Notes: generated from the letters alone by a model not told the origin. A stretch of DNA of 52,335 nucleotides from Alphaproteobacteria bacterium UBA4588 (GCA_905182195.1 CAJJAW010000001.1:256254-308588); one strand, 5' to 3'; positions 25,577-36,255 are shown, counted from the stretch's first letter. Translations and numbers: made by a program.

Positions 25577-28054
25577 ATGGAACGCCTTTTTGGATGGCTC
25601 TTACGTATTACGATGAGCGTTGCAGCTTTTAGTATTATTGTATTGTTATTTTGTTATTTTTTAATTTCACAATCTTTGCCAGATTATAATAAAACTATTA
25701 AATTTTCGGATTTATTGTCAACGACAGAAATTGTTAGAGACGCTTCCAATGTACCGCATCTTTTTGGTGCCAGTGATCATGATACCTTGTTCGCTCTCGG
25801 ATATGTCCATGCACAAGATCGCCTGTGGCAGATGATGATGCTCCGTCGCACAGCCCAAGGGCGTCTTTCAGAGCTGTTTGGGGAGAAGACACTTTCTATC
25901 GATATGGTTATAAGAAGGTTGGGCATTTATCGAGCTGCACAAAGGTCCTTATCCGTACTCAGGCCTGACACCTTAGATAAATTGGAGGCATATTCCCTGG
26001 GAGTGAATGCGCGTTTGAGTGAAATTAATTTTGGCAAGCTGGGGCGCGGTGCACCTGAGTTTTTTATTTTCTCCAATGTTATTGCGCCATGGGATCCTGC
26101 TGATAGCTTAGCAATCATTAAGTTGATTGGGTTGCAAAACTCAAGTCACTTACAGAGTGAGGTGTTACGCGCCCGAGTGTCATTGGTTTTACGTGACGAC
26201 CGACTAAAGGACATCCTGCCCGATACTCCTGGAACTGGGGTGGCTGAGCTTAACGATTTTGCTGTTCTTTTTCCTAGTATTGAGAAACATCAACCCAGCA
26301 AATTAATGGAACAATCAGCAATGTCTCCTTTTAAGGCGATGGCGCTCTCGGGCGCCTCAAACGCATGGGCCGCAGTCCCAGGACGTAGTGCAAGTCAGGG
26401 CTCCCTCCTAGCCAATGATCCCCATGTAGGCCTTACAGCGCCATCTATTTGGTATTTAGCGAGATTGGAGCTAGCAACAGGTGGTGTGATTGGCGGTACA
26501 ATCCCCGGGCTTCCCGTGATTTTAGTTGGCCGTTCAGCTTATCTTGGTTGGGGATTAACTGCTGCAAACATCGATGATACAGATATTTATATTGAGAAGT
26601 TGAACCCCAACAATCCAAATCAATACCTTTCTATAGATGGCTTTAAACCATTTAAAACACAACAAACTATTATAAAAATAAAAAATAATCTGCCAGTAAC
26701 ACTCGATCTATTATGGACAGATAACGGTCCTATTTTACCGGCTAGCCATTACAATCTGGGAACCATAACGCCCAAAGGCCATGTGACGTCAGTCGCATGG
26801 ACCCTGCTCTCAGATAAGGACACCTCTATTGAGGCTGCATTAGACATAATGGAAGCACGCTCTGTTCAGGCGGCAATCCTAGCTTCGCGCTCCTATGTTG
26901 CTCCGGGGCAAAACCTTACCTTGGCGGACAAAAGCCAGGTTGCAATGAGGACCATTGGAGCCCTACCAAAGCGTGACGCGCGCCACCAATCTAAAGGTCG
27001 TATGCCAACAGCTGGTTGGATCTCTATAAATAGATGGCAGGGGGTGTTTGATCAATCTGTCAATCCTGTTTTTCTCAATCCTATAGGTGGGGTTTTAGGC
27101 AATACCAACAATAAATATATAGACCGTCCGTTCCCTGAACACATCACTTATGATTGGAGCGATACGCAACGGGTGCAGCGGTGGTCGCGCTTGATGCAAA
27201 ATAGAGAATCCCATACAAGAGATAGTTTTATTGACGCCCAGTTGGATACGGTGTCACCAACAGCCCGCTCCTTATTGCCTTTGATTGGTGCAGAGCTTTG
27301 GTTTCAATCGGCAACAGATTCCTCTAATATATTGTTACGTGACCGTCAGGTAGCATTGGAGCTCTTGGCCAACTGGAATGGCGACATGAATGAGCATTTG
27401 CCGGAACCGTTGATTTATTCTGCCTGGATCCAGACGCTGCAAAACCGATTGATTGTAGATGAGGTAGGATTATTGCGAGAGGAGTTCACTCAAATAAATC
27501 CAATATTCATTGAACGTGTTTTCCGTAATATAGGCGGCGCTAGCAAATGGTGTGACGTCGTGCAATCAACAAGGATAGAGAACTGCGCAGAGATGGCGCT
27601 CTCCAGCTTGGATGACGCTTTGGCAGGTCTGGTAAAAACTTATGGTGCAGACATTACCGCTCTACGTTGGGGGGACGCGCATCAGGCAACACATGACCAT
27701 CCAGCCTTAGGTAAAATTCCAATATTTAAGTGGTTTGTTAATATTAGACAATCCACCTCAGGCGGCGACAATACCCTCCAGAGGGGTAAGACCATTGGTA
27801 CGGGTCCAAACCCCTACCTTAATGTACATTCTGGTGCATACCGAGGGGTTTATGATTTTGGAGATCCTAATAGTTCAGTCTTTGTTATTTCAACGGGTCA
27901 GAGTGGGCACCCAATGTCACGCCACTACGATAATTTAGGGCAACTTTGGCGTCGAGGTGAATATGTTCCTATGTCGTTAGATAAAAGTTTGGCGCGCGCT
28001 GGGGCTATCGGAATTACTACTCTAATGCCTGTCACTAAAAGTGTTGATCATTAA
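25577..28054 (+). CDS. Penicillin acylase family protein (Ntn hydrolase)
   Basis: An 825-residue member of the penicillin G acylase / acyl-homoserine-lactone acylase family, made as a precursor that cleaves itself. An N-terminal signal or anchor helix covers residues 10-31. The A-chain region has VPHLFGASDHDTLFALGYVHAQDRLWQM in part (FALGYVHAQDRLWQM). The processing site is GASNAW, giving nucleophile Ser261 at the start of the B chain. The LANDPHVGLTAPSIWY segment and the later GNTNNKYID loop are also conserved. Possible substrates are amides such as acyl-homoserine lactones; I cannot choose. The last 20 bases overlap hflX tail to tail. Confidence 0.9.
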   Translation: MERLFGWLLRITMSVAAFSIIVLLFCYFLISQSLPDYNKTIKFSDLLSTTEIVRDASNVPHLFGASDHDTLFALGYVHAQDRLWQMMMLRRTAQGRLSELFGEKTLSIDMVIRRLGIYRAAQRSLSVLRPDTLDKLEAYSLGVNARLSEINFGKLGRGAPEFFIFSNVIAPWDPADSLAIIKLIGLQNSSHLQSEVLRARVSLVLRDDRLKDILPDTPGTGVAELNDFAVLFPSIEKHQPSKLMEQSAMSPFKAMALSGASNAWAAVPGRSASQGSLLANDPHVGLTAPSIWYLARLELATGGVIGGTIPGLPVILVGRSAYLGWGLTAANIDDTDIYIEKLNPNNPNQYLSIDGFKPFKTQQTIIKIKNNLPVTLDLLWTDNGPILPASHYNLGTITPKGHVTSVAWTLLSDKDTSIEAALDIMEARSVQAAILASRSYVAPGQNLTLADKSQVAMRTIGALPKRDARHQSKGRMPTAGWISINRWQGVFDQSVNPVFLNPIGGVLGNTNNKYIDRPFPEHITYDWSDTQRVQRWSRLMQNRESHTRDSFIDAQLDTVSPTARSLLPLIGAELWFQSATDSSNILLRDRQVALELLANWNGDMNEHLPEPLIYSAWIQTLQNRLIVDEVGLLREEFTQINPIFIERVFRNIGGASKWCDVVQSTRIENCAEMALSSLDDALAGLVKTYGADITALRWGDAHQATHDHPALGKIPIFKWFVNIRQSTSGGDNTLQRGKTIGTGPNPYLNVHSGAYRGVYDFGDPNSSVFVISTGQSGHPMSRHYDNLGQLWRRGEYVPMSLDKSLARAGAIGITTLMPVTKSVDH

Positions 28055-29315
28055 AACCTTTTTTTTGTCTCAACGTCCAACGCACCTGTACCACAAAACC
28101 GTCAACCGTTTGCTGCTCAGACACCACCACACCCTGTTCAAATAACCAAGCGCGCTCGCGACCCTCCGAAAACGCGAGTTTAATTTTAGAAGTTACCTTG
28201 TCTGGCGTCAAAATTAGCGACAAAGCATCTAAAAACTCAGAGACACCAGCACCAGTTAAAGCAGATGTCATGAAGATATTCTCAATACGTTCCACAGAAT
28301 TGGCCAAAGCGACTAATTCTTCAGCATTTAACATATCTGTTTTATTCCAAACCTCAATGCGCCGGACATCCCTAGACAACCCAAGGCTTTCCAAAATTGA
28401 TTCCACATCCTTAGCCTGGTCCACCGTTTCAGGGTGGGCAATGTCACGGATATGTACCACTAGATGCGCAGCAGTAACCTCTTCCAATGTAGCCCGAAAA
28501 GAGGCCACCAATTCTGTGGGCAATTCTGAAATAAACCCAACGGTGTCAGATACTATCACATCCATTCCACCTGGTAATTGCACAGCCCGCATTGTTGGGT
28601 CTAAAGTTGCAAATAGCATATCTTTCGCAAAAACTTGAGCACCAGTCATATAATTAAACAATGTGGATTTACCAGAATTAGTATAGCCCACCAACGCGAC
28701 AATAGGGTAAGGAACTTTAGCCCGTGCGTTGCGATGCAACTCACGAGTTTTACCAACTTTGTCCAATTGTTTTTGCAGACGTACGAGTTGGATATCAATA
28801 GCTCGCCTATCAGACTCAACCTGGGTTTCACCGGGCCCGCCAACAAATCCAAGTCCGCCACGTTGACGCTCTAAGTGTGTCCAAGCCCGAACTAAGCGCG
28901 TCCGTTGATAACTTAGTGCCGCCATCTCAACCTGAAGCACTCCTTCACGTGTGCGAGCGCGGTCTGAGAAAATCTCAAGAATTAAACCGGTTCGGTCAAG
29001 AATTTTTACTCCCCATTCTTTTTCTAAATTACGCTGTTGCACCGGTGACACATGGCCATCAATTAGCACAAGCTGAACCTCAACTGCTTTGAACAATTGT
29101 GAGAGCTCCGCAATCTTACCTTTACCAAAAAGCTTGCCTGGATGCGCACGCGGTAAGCGCACAACCATCTCGCCCATCACTTTAAGACCTGGTAACGCAT
29201 TAGCTAATGCAGTGGCCTCGGTCAACGCATCATGGGGAGAGCGACGCGAGCGATCTGTTTTGATGTCGGGGTGTAGTACCCAAGCGTGGGTTGCTATCTC
29301 AGGCGTGCTGCCCAT
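28035..29315 (-). CDS. hflX: GTPase HflX
   Basis: A 426-residue ribosome-associated GTPase that splits stalled or hibernating ribosomes. The N-terminal HflX domain has the GKGKIAELSQL and ILDRTGLILEIFSDRARTREG segments. The coiled-coil region has RGGLGFVGGPGETQVESDRR in part (GGPGETQVE). The G domain has G1 GYTNSGKST, G3 DTVGF and G4 NKTD. Length is normal. It follows hfq by 6 bases, the widespread hfq-hflX pair. Its 3' end overlaps the acylase gene on the opposite strand by 20 bases, which leaves no space for separate terminators. Confidence 0.95.
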   Translation of the reverse strand: MGSTPEIATHAWVLHPDIKTDRSRRSPHDALTEATALANALPGLKVMGEMVVRLPRAHPGKLFGKGKIAELSQLFKAVEVQLVLIDGHVSPVQQRNLEKEWGVKILDRTGLILEIFSDRARTREGVLQVEMAALSYQRTRLVRAWTHLERQRGGLGFVGGPGETQVESDRRAIDIQLVRLQKQLDKVGKTRELHRNARAKVPYPIVALVGYTNSGKSTLFNYMTGAQVFAKDMLFATLDPTMRAVQLPGGMDVIVSDTVGFISELPTELVASFRATLEEVTAAHLVVHIRDIAHPETVDQAKDVESILESLGLSRDVRRIEVWNKTDMLNAEELVALANSVERIENIFMTSALTGAGVSEFLDALSLILTPDKVTSKIKLAFSEGRERAWLFEQGVVVSEQQTVDGFVVQVRWTLRQKKGFNDQHF

Positions 29316-29321
29316 CAGATG

Positions 29322-29555
29322 CTATTCTTCTCCATCATAGAGGGAGATTGATTGCGCTGGCATGATTGTAGAAATTGCATGTTTATAGACCAGTTGCGAT
29401 GCACCGTCTCGGCGTAACAAAACACAAAAGTTATCAAACCAAGTTATTATACCCTGTAACTTGACCCCATTAATTAGGAAGATTGTAACTGGTACTTTAG
29501 CTTTGCGCACTTGATTGAGAAATGCGTCTTGTAAATTCTGTCTATCCGAAGCCAT
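29322..29555 (-). CDS. hfq: RNA chaperone Hfq
   Basis: A 77-residue Sm-like hexameric RNA chaperone that pairs small RNAs with target messages. The Sm1 motif lies around residues 20-50 ([20 protein letters not shown]) and the Sm2 motif YKHAIST around residues 57-63, including the Lys-His pair of the proximal RNA face. The short C-terminal tail is typical of alphaproteobacterial Hfq. It lies upstream of hflX in the ntr-trk-hfq-hflX neighbourhood. The 107 bases between it and trkH leave room for its own promoter. Confidence 0.96.
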   Translation of the reverse strand: MASDRQNLQDAFLNQVRKAKVPVTIFLINGVKLQGIITWFDNFCVLLRRDGASQLVYKHAISTIMPAQSISLYDGEE

Positions 29556-29662
29556 TGTTTAGCCCTCTTTCTTGAAGAGATACACAAACCGATCTCTATT
29601 GATGTTCAATATGTAGTTTCTTTGGGGTAGGTTCCAGTACAAACCATTCATCACTTATTGTA

Positions 29663-31144
29663 TCAACGATAAAGATCAGGATTCAAGAGAGCTAAAAGTG
29701 CCAAAACCTCCATCCTACCAAAAACCATAGCAAAAACTAAAATCAGTTTTGCACTAGTTGCAAGTTCAATAACAGTATTTTCAGAATCACTAAACCCCGT
29801 TGCCAACGGACCCGTATTGGTCATCGTAGCCAGGGTAAGATACAAAGCTTCTCCGGCGGCACTGCCTGTCATAGTCAAGCTAAGAGAAATAGCTGAAAAC
29901 ACCAAAATAAACAGGATCAAAAAAACACATGCCAACATTGCGTTGGGGTAATTCATCGAAGTGAAACCACTTTCACCCTTTTTAACCTGCGACGGAGCAA
30001 CCAGGTGGTCGACTTCAGCCTTACAATGCCTTGCCAAAATGTAAACACGCAAAAGCTTGATGCCACCCGCAGTTGTGGCTACACCACCACCAACCGTTGC
30101 AAGTGCTAAAAAAATAATACCTGCCTGGCCAAATCCACGAAGCCCGTCTGGAACATAAGTTGAAGTGAGGCCCGTCGTTGTCAAAAATGAAACACTAGTG
30201 AAAAAAATTCCCCAAATTTTTTCCGCCCCGCCCACAACCCCCAAATCTTTACTCCAACTGAAACTTGTTAATATTAGGACCGCCATTGCAATTAGTATTG
30301 TCCCGACGCGGATCTCAGGATCATCTGAAAACCACCAGTTTCTAGTCTTGGGATGAGACCTAGAAAAAGTGCTTCGTGATAATGCAAAAACCATAACCAA
30401 AATCAATATGGCTTCAGTGGTCCAACCCACCCCTGGATGTCCGGGTAGATCGACACCAAAGGTCGCAATTGTTGACATTGCTCGCAAAACTGCAAAAAGA
30501 GGATCCCCGCTTAAAGCCATTAGAGATAAAGCCGCAACCGCTGTAATCAAAAAATAGACGGGGACCAACCTCGCAGCCTCCCGCCAAAACTTTTCGGCAG
30601 GCAATACTACTTTTTCAAGCGGTTTTTTGATACCATATACCCTTTCAGGGCTCTCCCCCCACAAATGTTTAAACCCACTTAGATTCAGCTGTGCAAATAC
30701 AGACCATGCAAAGACCCACATAAAAAATCCGCTGGTCCACCCCACGCACACGCGCCAAATTATAATAGTCTCACTTAAAGCATTAGTTGAAAAGACTGGT
30801 AAGCCAGTTGTCGTAATAACACTGACAAGGTCTAAGTAGGAATTAATTAAATTTTGAGTGGCCATGGCTTCATGAAATGGGATGGCCAAAAAAATTGGCA
30901 ATACACAGAAAAAGCAAAGACAGGACCAGAGCTGCGCATGCCGGTGCTTAAAGAGAGGTTTATCTAGAACCAAAAAACTTATAAAACCTAACAAAAATAA
31001 TCCCAAAAATACCGCATAAAGAAAAGTACGGCCTTGATACTCATCACCGACATAGAAACCATGCAGAGACGGAATCATCATCATCAATATAAAGATGGTG
31101 GGTATTGAGATTGCTAAAGGCAATTTCTTGAAGAAGACCAACAT
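29663..31144 (-). CDS. trkH: Trk potassium uptake protein TrkH
   Basis: A 493-residue inner-membrane potassium channel subunit with about ten hydrophobic helices. It has the four re-entrant pore loops of the family, for example VITTTGLPVFS, MSTIATFGVDLPGHPG, FLTTTGLTSTYVPDG and ATMTNTGPLATGF, each with the conserved glycine of the selectivity filter. The C terminus MEVLALLALLNPDLYR is typical. It follows trkA by 2 bases on the same strand, so channel and regulatory subunit are made together. Confidence 0.94.
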   Translation of the reverse strand: MLVFFKKLPLAISIPTIFILMMMIPSLHGFYVGDEYQGRTFLYAVFLGLFLLGFISFLVLDKPLFKHRHAQLWSCLCFFCVLPIFLAIPFHEAMATQNLINSYLDLVSVITTTGLPVFSTNALSETIIIWRVCVGWTSGFFMWVFAWSVFAQLNLSGFKHLWGESPERVYGIKKPLEKVVLPAEKFWREAARLVPVYFLITAVAALSLMALSGDPLFAVLRAMSTIATFGVDLPGHPGVGWTTEAILILVMVFALSRSTFSRSHPKTRNWWFSDDPEIRVGTILIAMAVLILTSFSWSKDLGVVGGAEKIWGIFFTSVSFLTTTGLTSTYVPDGLRGFGQAGIIFLALATVGGGVATTAGGIKLLRVYILARHCKAEVDHLVAPSQVKKGESGFTSMNYPNAMLACVFLILFILVFSAISLSLTMTGSAAGEALYLTLATMTNTGPLATGFSDSENTVIELATSAKLILVFAMVFGRMEVLALLALLNPDLYR

Positions 31145-31146
31145 CC

Positions 31147-32523
31147 TCAGAAAAAATCGATAGTAACTTGCAATAAGCGTTCAACTTCACCTACGTCGTT
31201 TGAAAGCGCAAACAAGACCACTTGATCGCCGTCCTCAATACGTAGAGATCCTGAGGGCTTTAGTATCTTGGTGCCTTTTTTTACAGCGCCTACTAACACC
31301 CCCTCTGGGAATTCAATATCGCGAATATAATGGCCAGCGATTGTTGAAGTTGAAAGAACTTGTGCTTCAATAATCTCTCCCTCAGCATCACCAATAGAAT
31401 AGGCTCTCTGCACCCTACCGTGTCTAATATGGCGCAAAATAGAGGAAACAGTGGTCGCCCTTGGGTTAACATATGCATCAATACCCATAGCTTGCAAAAG
31501 CGGCACCATAGAGGGATCATTTATCAAACATATTGCCAATGGGCAGCCCATGGATTTAGCCCGGATGGCTGCTAAAAGATTGGTTTTATCATCATCGGTC
31601 ACAGCTAGAATGGCGTCAGAACGCTCAATATTTGCTTCAATCAAAATTTCAGAATCTAGGCCATCCCCATGAAGAACAATTGTTCTTTCTAAAGCTTCTG
31701 CAGCATGTTCAGCAGTTACACGGTTTATCTCTATAACCTTTGCCCTGATGCGGCTACTTCGGTTTTCTAGATTTTGTGCGACGCCGAAGCCCACATTTCC
31801 ACCGCCTACAATCACTACTCGGTCTCGCGACGGTGTGGTTTTACCAAAAACCTCTAACGCACGTTGAACATCATGTTTTTGAACAAATATATAACATGAA
31901 TCTCCAACGAAAAGCTGGTCACCCGACCTGGGAACAAACAAACTGCCCTCACGTCTGATAGCCACAACTATAGCTGAAAGTGTAGAAAATAAATCAGATA
32001 ACTGTTTTAATGGCGTGTTCAAGACTGGGCATTTATCATCGAGTGTGATGCCTAACATCTGTATTTCACCATCAAAAAAAAACTCAGTTTCGAAAGCTGC
32101 TGGAGTATCTAAACGGCGCAAAGCAGCTTCGGTAACCTCTTTTTCTGGGCTTATAACAACATCAATTGGTAAATGATCACGACGATAAAGATCCGAATAA
32201 ATTACATCAAGATAGCTTTGTGAACGCAGTCGTGCTATCTTTCGCGGAATATTGAATACAGAATGGGCCACTTGGCATGTTACCATATTCACTTCATCAG
32301 AATGAGTGGCCGCTATAACCATATCCGCGTTATCTGCCCCAGCGCTTGCCAAAATATCAGGGTAGCTCGCAAAGCCTACAATACCCTGCACATCCAAGGT
32401 ATCGGTTACCCTGCGAACGAGATCAGGATTACGGTCTACTACCGTCACATCGTTTTTTTCACTGGCAAGATGACGCGCTATTTGCCAACCAACCTGACCA
32501 GCGCCACAAATGATCACTTTCAC
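31147..32523 (-). CDS. trkA: Trk system regulatory subunit TrkA
   Basis: A 458-residue cytoplasmic protein that binds NAD(H) and gates TrkH. Two tandem units are visible, each an RCK Rossmann domain followed by a TrkA-C domain. The first opens with ICGAGQVGWQIARHLA, the second near residue 235 with IVGGGNVGFGVAQNLE. The C-terminal LRIEDGDQVVLFAL segment ends the second TrkA-C domain. The length is that of two-unit TrkA. It lies downstream of ntrX and directly upstream of trkH, an arrangement conserved in alphaproteobacteria that couples nitrogen and potassium genes in space. Confidence 0.95.
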   Translation of the reverse strand: MKVIICGAGQVGWQIARHLASEKNDVTVVDRNPDLVRRVTDTLDVQGIVGFASYPDILASAGADNADMVIAATHSDEVNMVTCQVAHSVFNIPRKIARLRSQSYLDVIYSDLYRRDHLPIDVVISPEKEVTEAALRRLDTPAAFETEFFFDGEIQMLGITLDDKCPVLNTPLKQLSDLFSTLSAIVVAIRREGSLFVPRSGDQLFVGDSCYIFVQKHDVQRALEVFGKTTPSRDRVVIVGGGNVGFGVAQNLENRSSRIRAKVIEINRVTAEHAAEALERTIVLHGDGLDSEILIEANIERSDAILAVTDDDKTNLLAAIRAKSMGCPLAICLINDPSMVPLLQAMGIDAYVNPRATTVSSILRHIRHGRVQRAYSIGDAEGEIIEAQVLSTSTIAGHYIRDIEFPEGVLVGAVKKGTKILKPSGSLRIEDGDQVVLFALSNDVGEVERLLQVTIDFF

Positions 32524-32599
32524 GGGATAGGCCCCCTTGGGATCAGGAAAATCTCACACATGGTTTGTCAGACAAGAGAGTGAAGGTCAATTATTCGAT

Positions 32600-34000
32600 T
32601 CAAGTTTTGTCCAAGCGTGCCACGCGCCCACCACTTCTATTTGAAGTTACCACACCAAGCGATTTTAGCTTACGGTGCAACGCTGAACGTTCCATTCCCA
32701 CAAAGCTAGCGGTCCTGCTAATATTGCCGCCAAAACGATTAATTTGGGTTAGTAAATACTCTCGTTCAAATAATTCTCGCGCTTCACGCAAAGAGAACTT
32801 AGCTAGATTGCTGGATAACACAATTTGGCCATCTTTACTGTTACTAATATCATTACTGGTAGACAGTTCCTCTGCCTCAATAAAAGGGTCAAGTGGCCCC
32901 ATAATTAAAATACGTTCAATCGTATTCTTTAATTGACGGATATTTCCAGGCCAATCCATGCTTTCTAGAGTTGTTGCAGCATCGTCACTTAAGGCTCGTT
33001 TTGGTAGGCCAAATTTTTCGTTAAACTCTACCAGAAAATGCTTAGCCAGAATAATAATATCCTCTCGGCGTTCTATTAAACTTGGAATTGCTATTGGCAC
33101 AACATTCAAACGATGAAACAGCTCTTCTCGGAAGGCTCCAGCAGCAATTTCTTGAGACAAATCTCGAGATGTTGCTGAAATTACGCGGATATCAACCTTT
33201 TGAGCCAAAGAGCCGCCAACACGAGTAAAGCTTTGGTCCACCAAGACACGCAGGATTTTTCCCTGCGCAGATAATGGCAAATCCGCTATCTCATCGAAGA
33301 ACAATACGCCATTATGTGCTGCCTCCAAAATTCCATTTTGAAGGGTCTTCGAGCCAGATTCTACACCAAACAGCTTGGCGTCGATGTCATCACTTTCCAA
33401 CGATGCACAATTCACCACTACTAGTGGTGTATCGGCACGGCTCGAATTAGCGTGGATATAGCGTGCTGCAGTCTCTTTACCGACACCTGAAGGACCATTA
33501 AGTAAAACCCGTCCATTCGATTTAGTTACCTTATCCAGGTTGCTCTTGAGGGCCTTGAAAACGGCGCTGCACCCTGTGAGTTCGAGAGGATGATTATATT
33601 GATTGCGTAGGGCAGTATTCTCAATCCGTAGATTAGCTACTTCCATCGCTCGCCGTATTACTACGTTTAGTTGGTCTATGTTGAATGGTTTTTCTATAAA
33701 ATCAAAAGCGCCTTGCTTAATGGCCGCAACTGCAATCTCAATATTGCCATGCCCTGAAATAATTACCACCGGTATATCTGGATGATTAGATTTAACCAAC
33801 TTGAGTATATCTATTCCATCCATAGCACTGTCTTTTAACCAAATATCGAGGATCAACATGGCTGGACGTTCATCGGAAATTTGGCGCATAGCAGTATCCG
33901 ATGTGCCAGCCAAACGGGTCCTGTAGCCCTCATCAATCAGAATATCTGAAATAAGTTCTCGTATATCTCGCTCATCGTCTACAATTAGAATATAGCTCAT
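32600..34000 (-). CDS. ntrX: Nitrogen response regulator NtrX
   Basis: A 466-residue NtrC-family regulator with receiver domain (phospho-acceptor Asp52), AAA+ domain and Fis-type helix-turn-helix (RTASFVGMERSALHRKLKSL). Walker A is GPSGVGKETAARYIH and Walker B is LFFDEI, so ATP hydrolysis should be possible. The sigma-54 contact loop GAFTGA is absent where it would be expected: the LFGVESGSKTLQNG stretch runs straight on. The gene overlaps ntrY by 4 bases. NtrYX in alphaproteobacteria is linked to nitrogen, redox and envelope control, and the exact role here cannot be read from sequence. Confidence 0.94.
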   Translation of the reverse strand: MSYILIVDDERDIRELISDILIDEGYRTRLAGTSDTAMRQISDERPAMLILDIWLKDSAMDGIDILKLVKSNHPDIPVVIISGHGNIEIAVAAIKQGAFDFIEKPFNIDQLNVVIRRAMEVANLRIENTALRNQYNHPLELTGCSAVFKALKSNLDKVTKSNGRVLLNGPSGVGKETAARYIHANSSRADTPLVVVNCASLESDDIDAKLFGVESGSKTLQNGILEAAHNGVLFFDEIADLPLSAQGKILRVLVDQSFTRVGGSLAQKVDIRVISATSRDLSQEIAAGAFREELFHRLNVVPIAIPSLIERREDIIILAKHFLVEFNEKFGLPKRALSDDAATTLESMDWPGNIRQLKNTIERILIMGPLDPFIEAEELSTSNDISNSKDGQIVLSSNLAKFSLREARELFEREYLLTQINRFGGNISRTASFVGMERSALHRKLKSLGVVTSNRSGGRVARLDKT

Positions 34001-36255
34001 ACTGGTTTTCCTAAATTTATGTTTTGCTCAGTATTATGTTTCATTCCTGGTAATTTAATCACTGCTTTTGCGCCTACTTTAGAATTGTAGTCAAAGGGCT
34101 CTGCATCCGATAACGAAAAAGTGCCGCGGTGTTCTTCAATTATTTTTGCTACAATTGATAAGCCTAAACCTGTACCTGAAGCTCTATTGGTCACATAAGG
34201 TTCCATCAATCGCGACCTGTCCTGCGGTAAGCCAGCGCCATTATCCGATATCTCAAGTACAATTAATTGCTCTGTTTGAGACACTGAAACTCTGATCTCA
34301 CCTTCGTGATCTGGCGCTTCTTTAATGGCATCTTCAATGGATTCCCCTGCATTTTTAAACAAGTTTGTAAAAGCACGGCTAATCATTGATGCATCAGCAT
34401 CAATCCAAATATTTTTAGGGGGCAAATCTAATTTAAAAGTTACATTTGGTTGCCCACTGTCCTGCAGAAGTACAGTATCCTTAATAAGCTCTCTCAACTC
34501 AGTTGGTTGGCGGTCAGGTTCAGGCATCCTTGCAAATTGAGAAAATTCATCGACAATTCGCCGTAATTCTTCCGTTTGGCGAACAATTATATTAGTCATA
34601 CTCTCAAGTTGATCCGACTGGTCTCCAAGCTTAGGGGAAAATTTGCGTTTGATGCGTTCAGCGGACAGTCTGATTGGGGTTAACGGATTTTTAATTTCAT
34701 GCGCAATCCTGCGCGCGACATCCCCCCAAGCTGCCATGCGCTGTGCGCTCACTAGATCAGTGACGTCCTCAAAAGCAATTACATAACCCTCAGGTTCAGA
34801 TAGCTCGTTGGTCCTCAATGCAATACGCACCAAAAGGCTTTCAAGCTTGCCACGTCGCACCAAACGAATTTCGCGTTGCGCCACATCGCTAACTCCACTA
34901 CGAAAGTAATCCATCATCTCGCCAAACTCTGGAACCGAATCTGATAGTAGAGCAAGATCTGAGACCTCTGGTAGATCCAAAACCCGTTGCGCAGATTTGT
35001 TTAAAAAGGCGATGTGCCCTGTTTGATTTAACCCAATCACCCCTGATGTAACTGATGCCAAGACAGAATCAAATAATCGCCGCCTGCGGTCCGCTTGATC
35101 CGCACTCTGAATAAGAGTGTCGCGTTGTCCCTTTAGTTGGTGGGTCATTTGATTGAAATAGCGGGCTAGCATTGCTATCTCATCATCACCTTTAATATTT
35201 TCAATTCGTGCATCCAAATCACCAGCACCCACCTTTTTAGCGGCGGCTGCCATTCTTCCGACTGGACTAGCCAAGCGCTCAGCAAACCAAAGGCCCAACC
35301 AAGTAGCGGTCAGAATCAAGATTACTGCAAATGCCAGATACAAAAGCCCAAAATCAAATAATAAACGTCCTCGCTGAGACTCTAGTTGGTTATAGTAAAT
35401 TGCTGTTTCTGTAGTTTCTTCCAGTAGGCCTAAAAGTGAACCATCTACTATGCGCGTAAGATACAAATAATGATTTGAATAATTGCGTAATCGAACGAGC
35501 GACCGCATCTCATTGGCAATTAAATCTTCAATAATCAGTATATCTGGGCCTTCTGCTAACATCATCTGAGCACGGGTTGGTTTCTCATAGTCAAAAAGAT
35601 AAGATGATGGTCCGCGTAAACGTAAATCTCCGATGTTATTAATGATATACACTTCCTTTAAGCCGCGCTCAAATTCAGTTTGCAAGCGTGTAAGTTCAGG
35701 GCTCAATTGGCTGTCAGTGTCTATGTTGCCGGTTAACAACTTATTTTGGTTTAGGGCATTTAAGCGTTCCGCGAACACTTCCGTGTCAGCTATAACGCCT
35801 TTGCGCGTCTGAGTTTGATAGGCCTGAGCGGCACTTAGAGAAGCACCAACAGCATTTCGCACTCTTTCGGAAAACCAACCTTCCAAAGCCTGATTAACTG
35901 ATAATACTGCGAATATAGCCACAAGGATAGTAGGAAATAGTGCTATAGTCGCAAACGCAGTAGTTAGTCTAAAGTGCAGCCTCGAACCCGCGGATTCGGC
36001 GCGCCGCGCGGCAGCCAACTGGACTATTCTACGTATCAATAGCGTAGTAATAAACAAAATATAAACAAAATCAGCAGTTAATACAAAGCGTAGTGATGCA
36101 CGCCCCCCCTGAATAGGCTGCATCGCATAGAATGTAAGAAACACTAGCAAGGGTCCAATAATGACCAATGCAAAGGTTAGCCCTGAATTGGCAGACCTGT
36201 TTGTCCGGAGATCAGCAATCCTATCTAAAAGGGAACTGGCAAGACCATGGCGCAT
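33997..36255 (-). CDS. ntrY: Nitrogen sensor histidine kinase NtrY
   Basis: A membrane sensor kinase of about 752 residues, partner of NtrX. Several hydrophobic helices fill the first 110 residues, then a periplasmic sensor region to about residue 300 and another helix. A HAMP domain (AERLASPVGRMAAAAKKVG), a PAS domain, an H-box (ARRIAHEIKNPLTPIRLSAE), and ATP-binding motifs (NLFKNAGESIED, DNGAGLPQ, GTGLGLSIV) follow. I chose the ATG at 36255, preceded by AAAGG at about 9 bases. A TTG at 36291 would add 12 residues of unlikely sequence. The stop overlaps the ntrX start. Confidence 0.93.
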   Translation of the reverse strand: MRHGLASSLLDRIADLRTNRSANSGLTFALVIIGPLLVFLTFYAMQPIQGGRASLRFVLTADFVYILFITTLLIRRIVQLAAARRAESAGSRLHFRLTTAFATIALFPTILVAIFAVLSVNQALEGWFSERVRNAVGASLSAAQAYQTQTRKGVIADTEVFAERLNALNQNKLLTGNIDTDSQLSPELTRLQTEFERGLKEVYIINNIGDLRLRGPSSYLFDYEKPTRAQMMLAEGPDILIIEDLIANEMRSLVRLRNYSNHYLYLTRIVDGSLLGLLEETTETAIYYNQLESQRGRLLFDFGLLYLAFAVILILTATWLGLWFAERLASPVGRMAAAAKKVGAGDLDARIENIKGDDEIAMLARYFNQMTHQLKGQRDTLIQSADQADRRRRLFDSVLASVTSGVIGLNQTGHIAFLNKSAQRVLDLPEVSDLALLSDSVPEFGEMMDYFRSGVSDVAQREIRLVRRGKLESLLVRIALRTNELSEPEGYVIAFEDVTDLVSAQRMAAWGDVARRIAHEIKNPLTPIRLSAERIKRKFSPKLGDQSDQLESMTNIIVRQTEELRRIVDEFSQFARMPEPDRQPTELRELIKDTVLLQDSGQPNVTFKLDLPPKNIWIDADASMISRAFTNLFKNAGESIEDAIKEAPDHEGEIRVSVSQTEQLIVLEISDNGAGLPQDRSRLMEPYVTNRASGTGLGLSIVAKIIEEHRGTFSLSDAEPFDYNSKVGAKAVIKLPGMKHNTEQNINLGKPV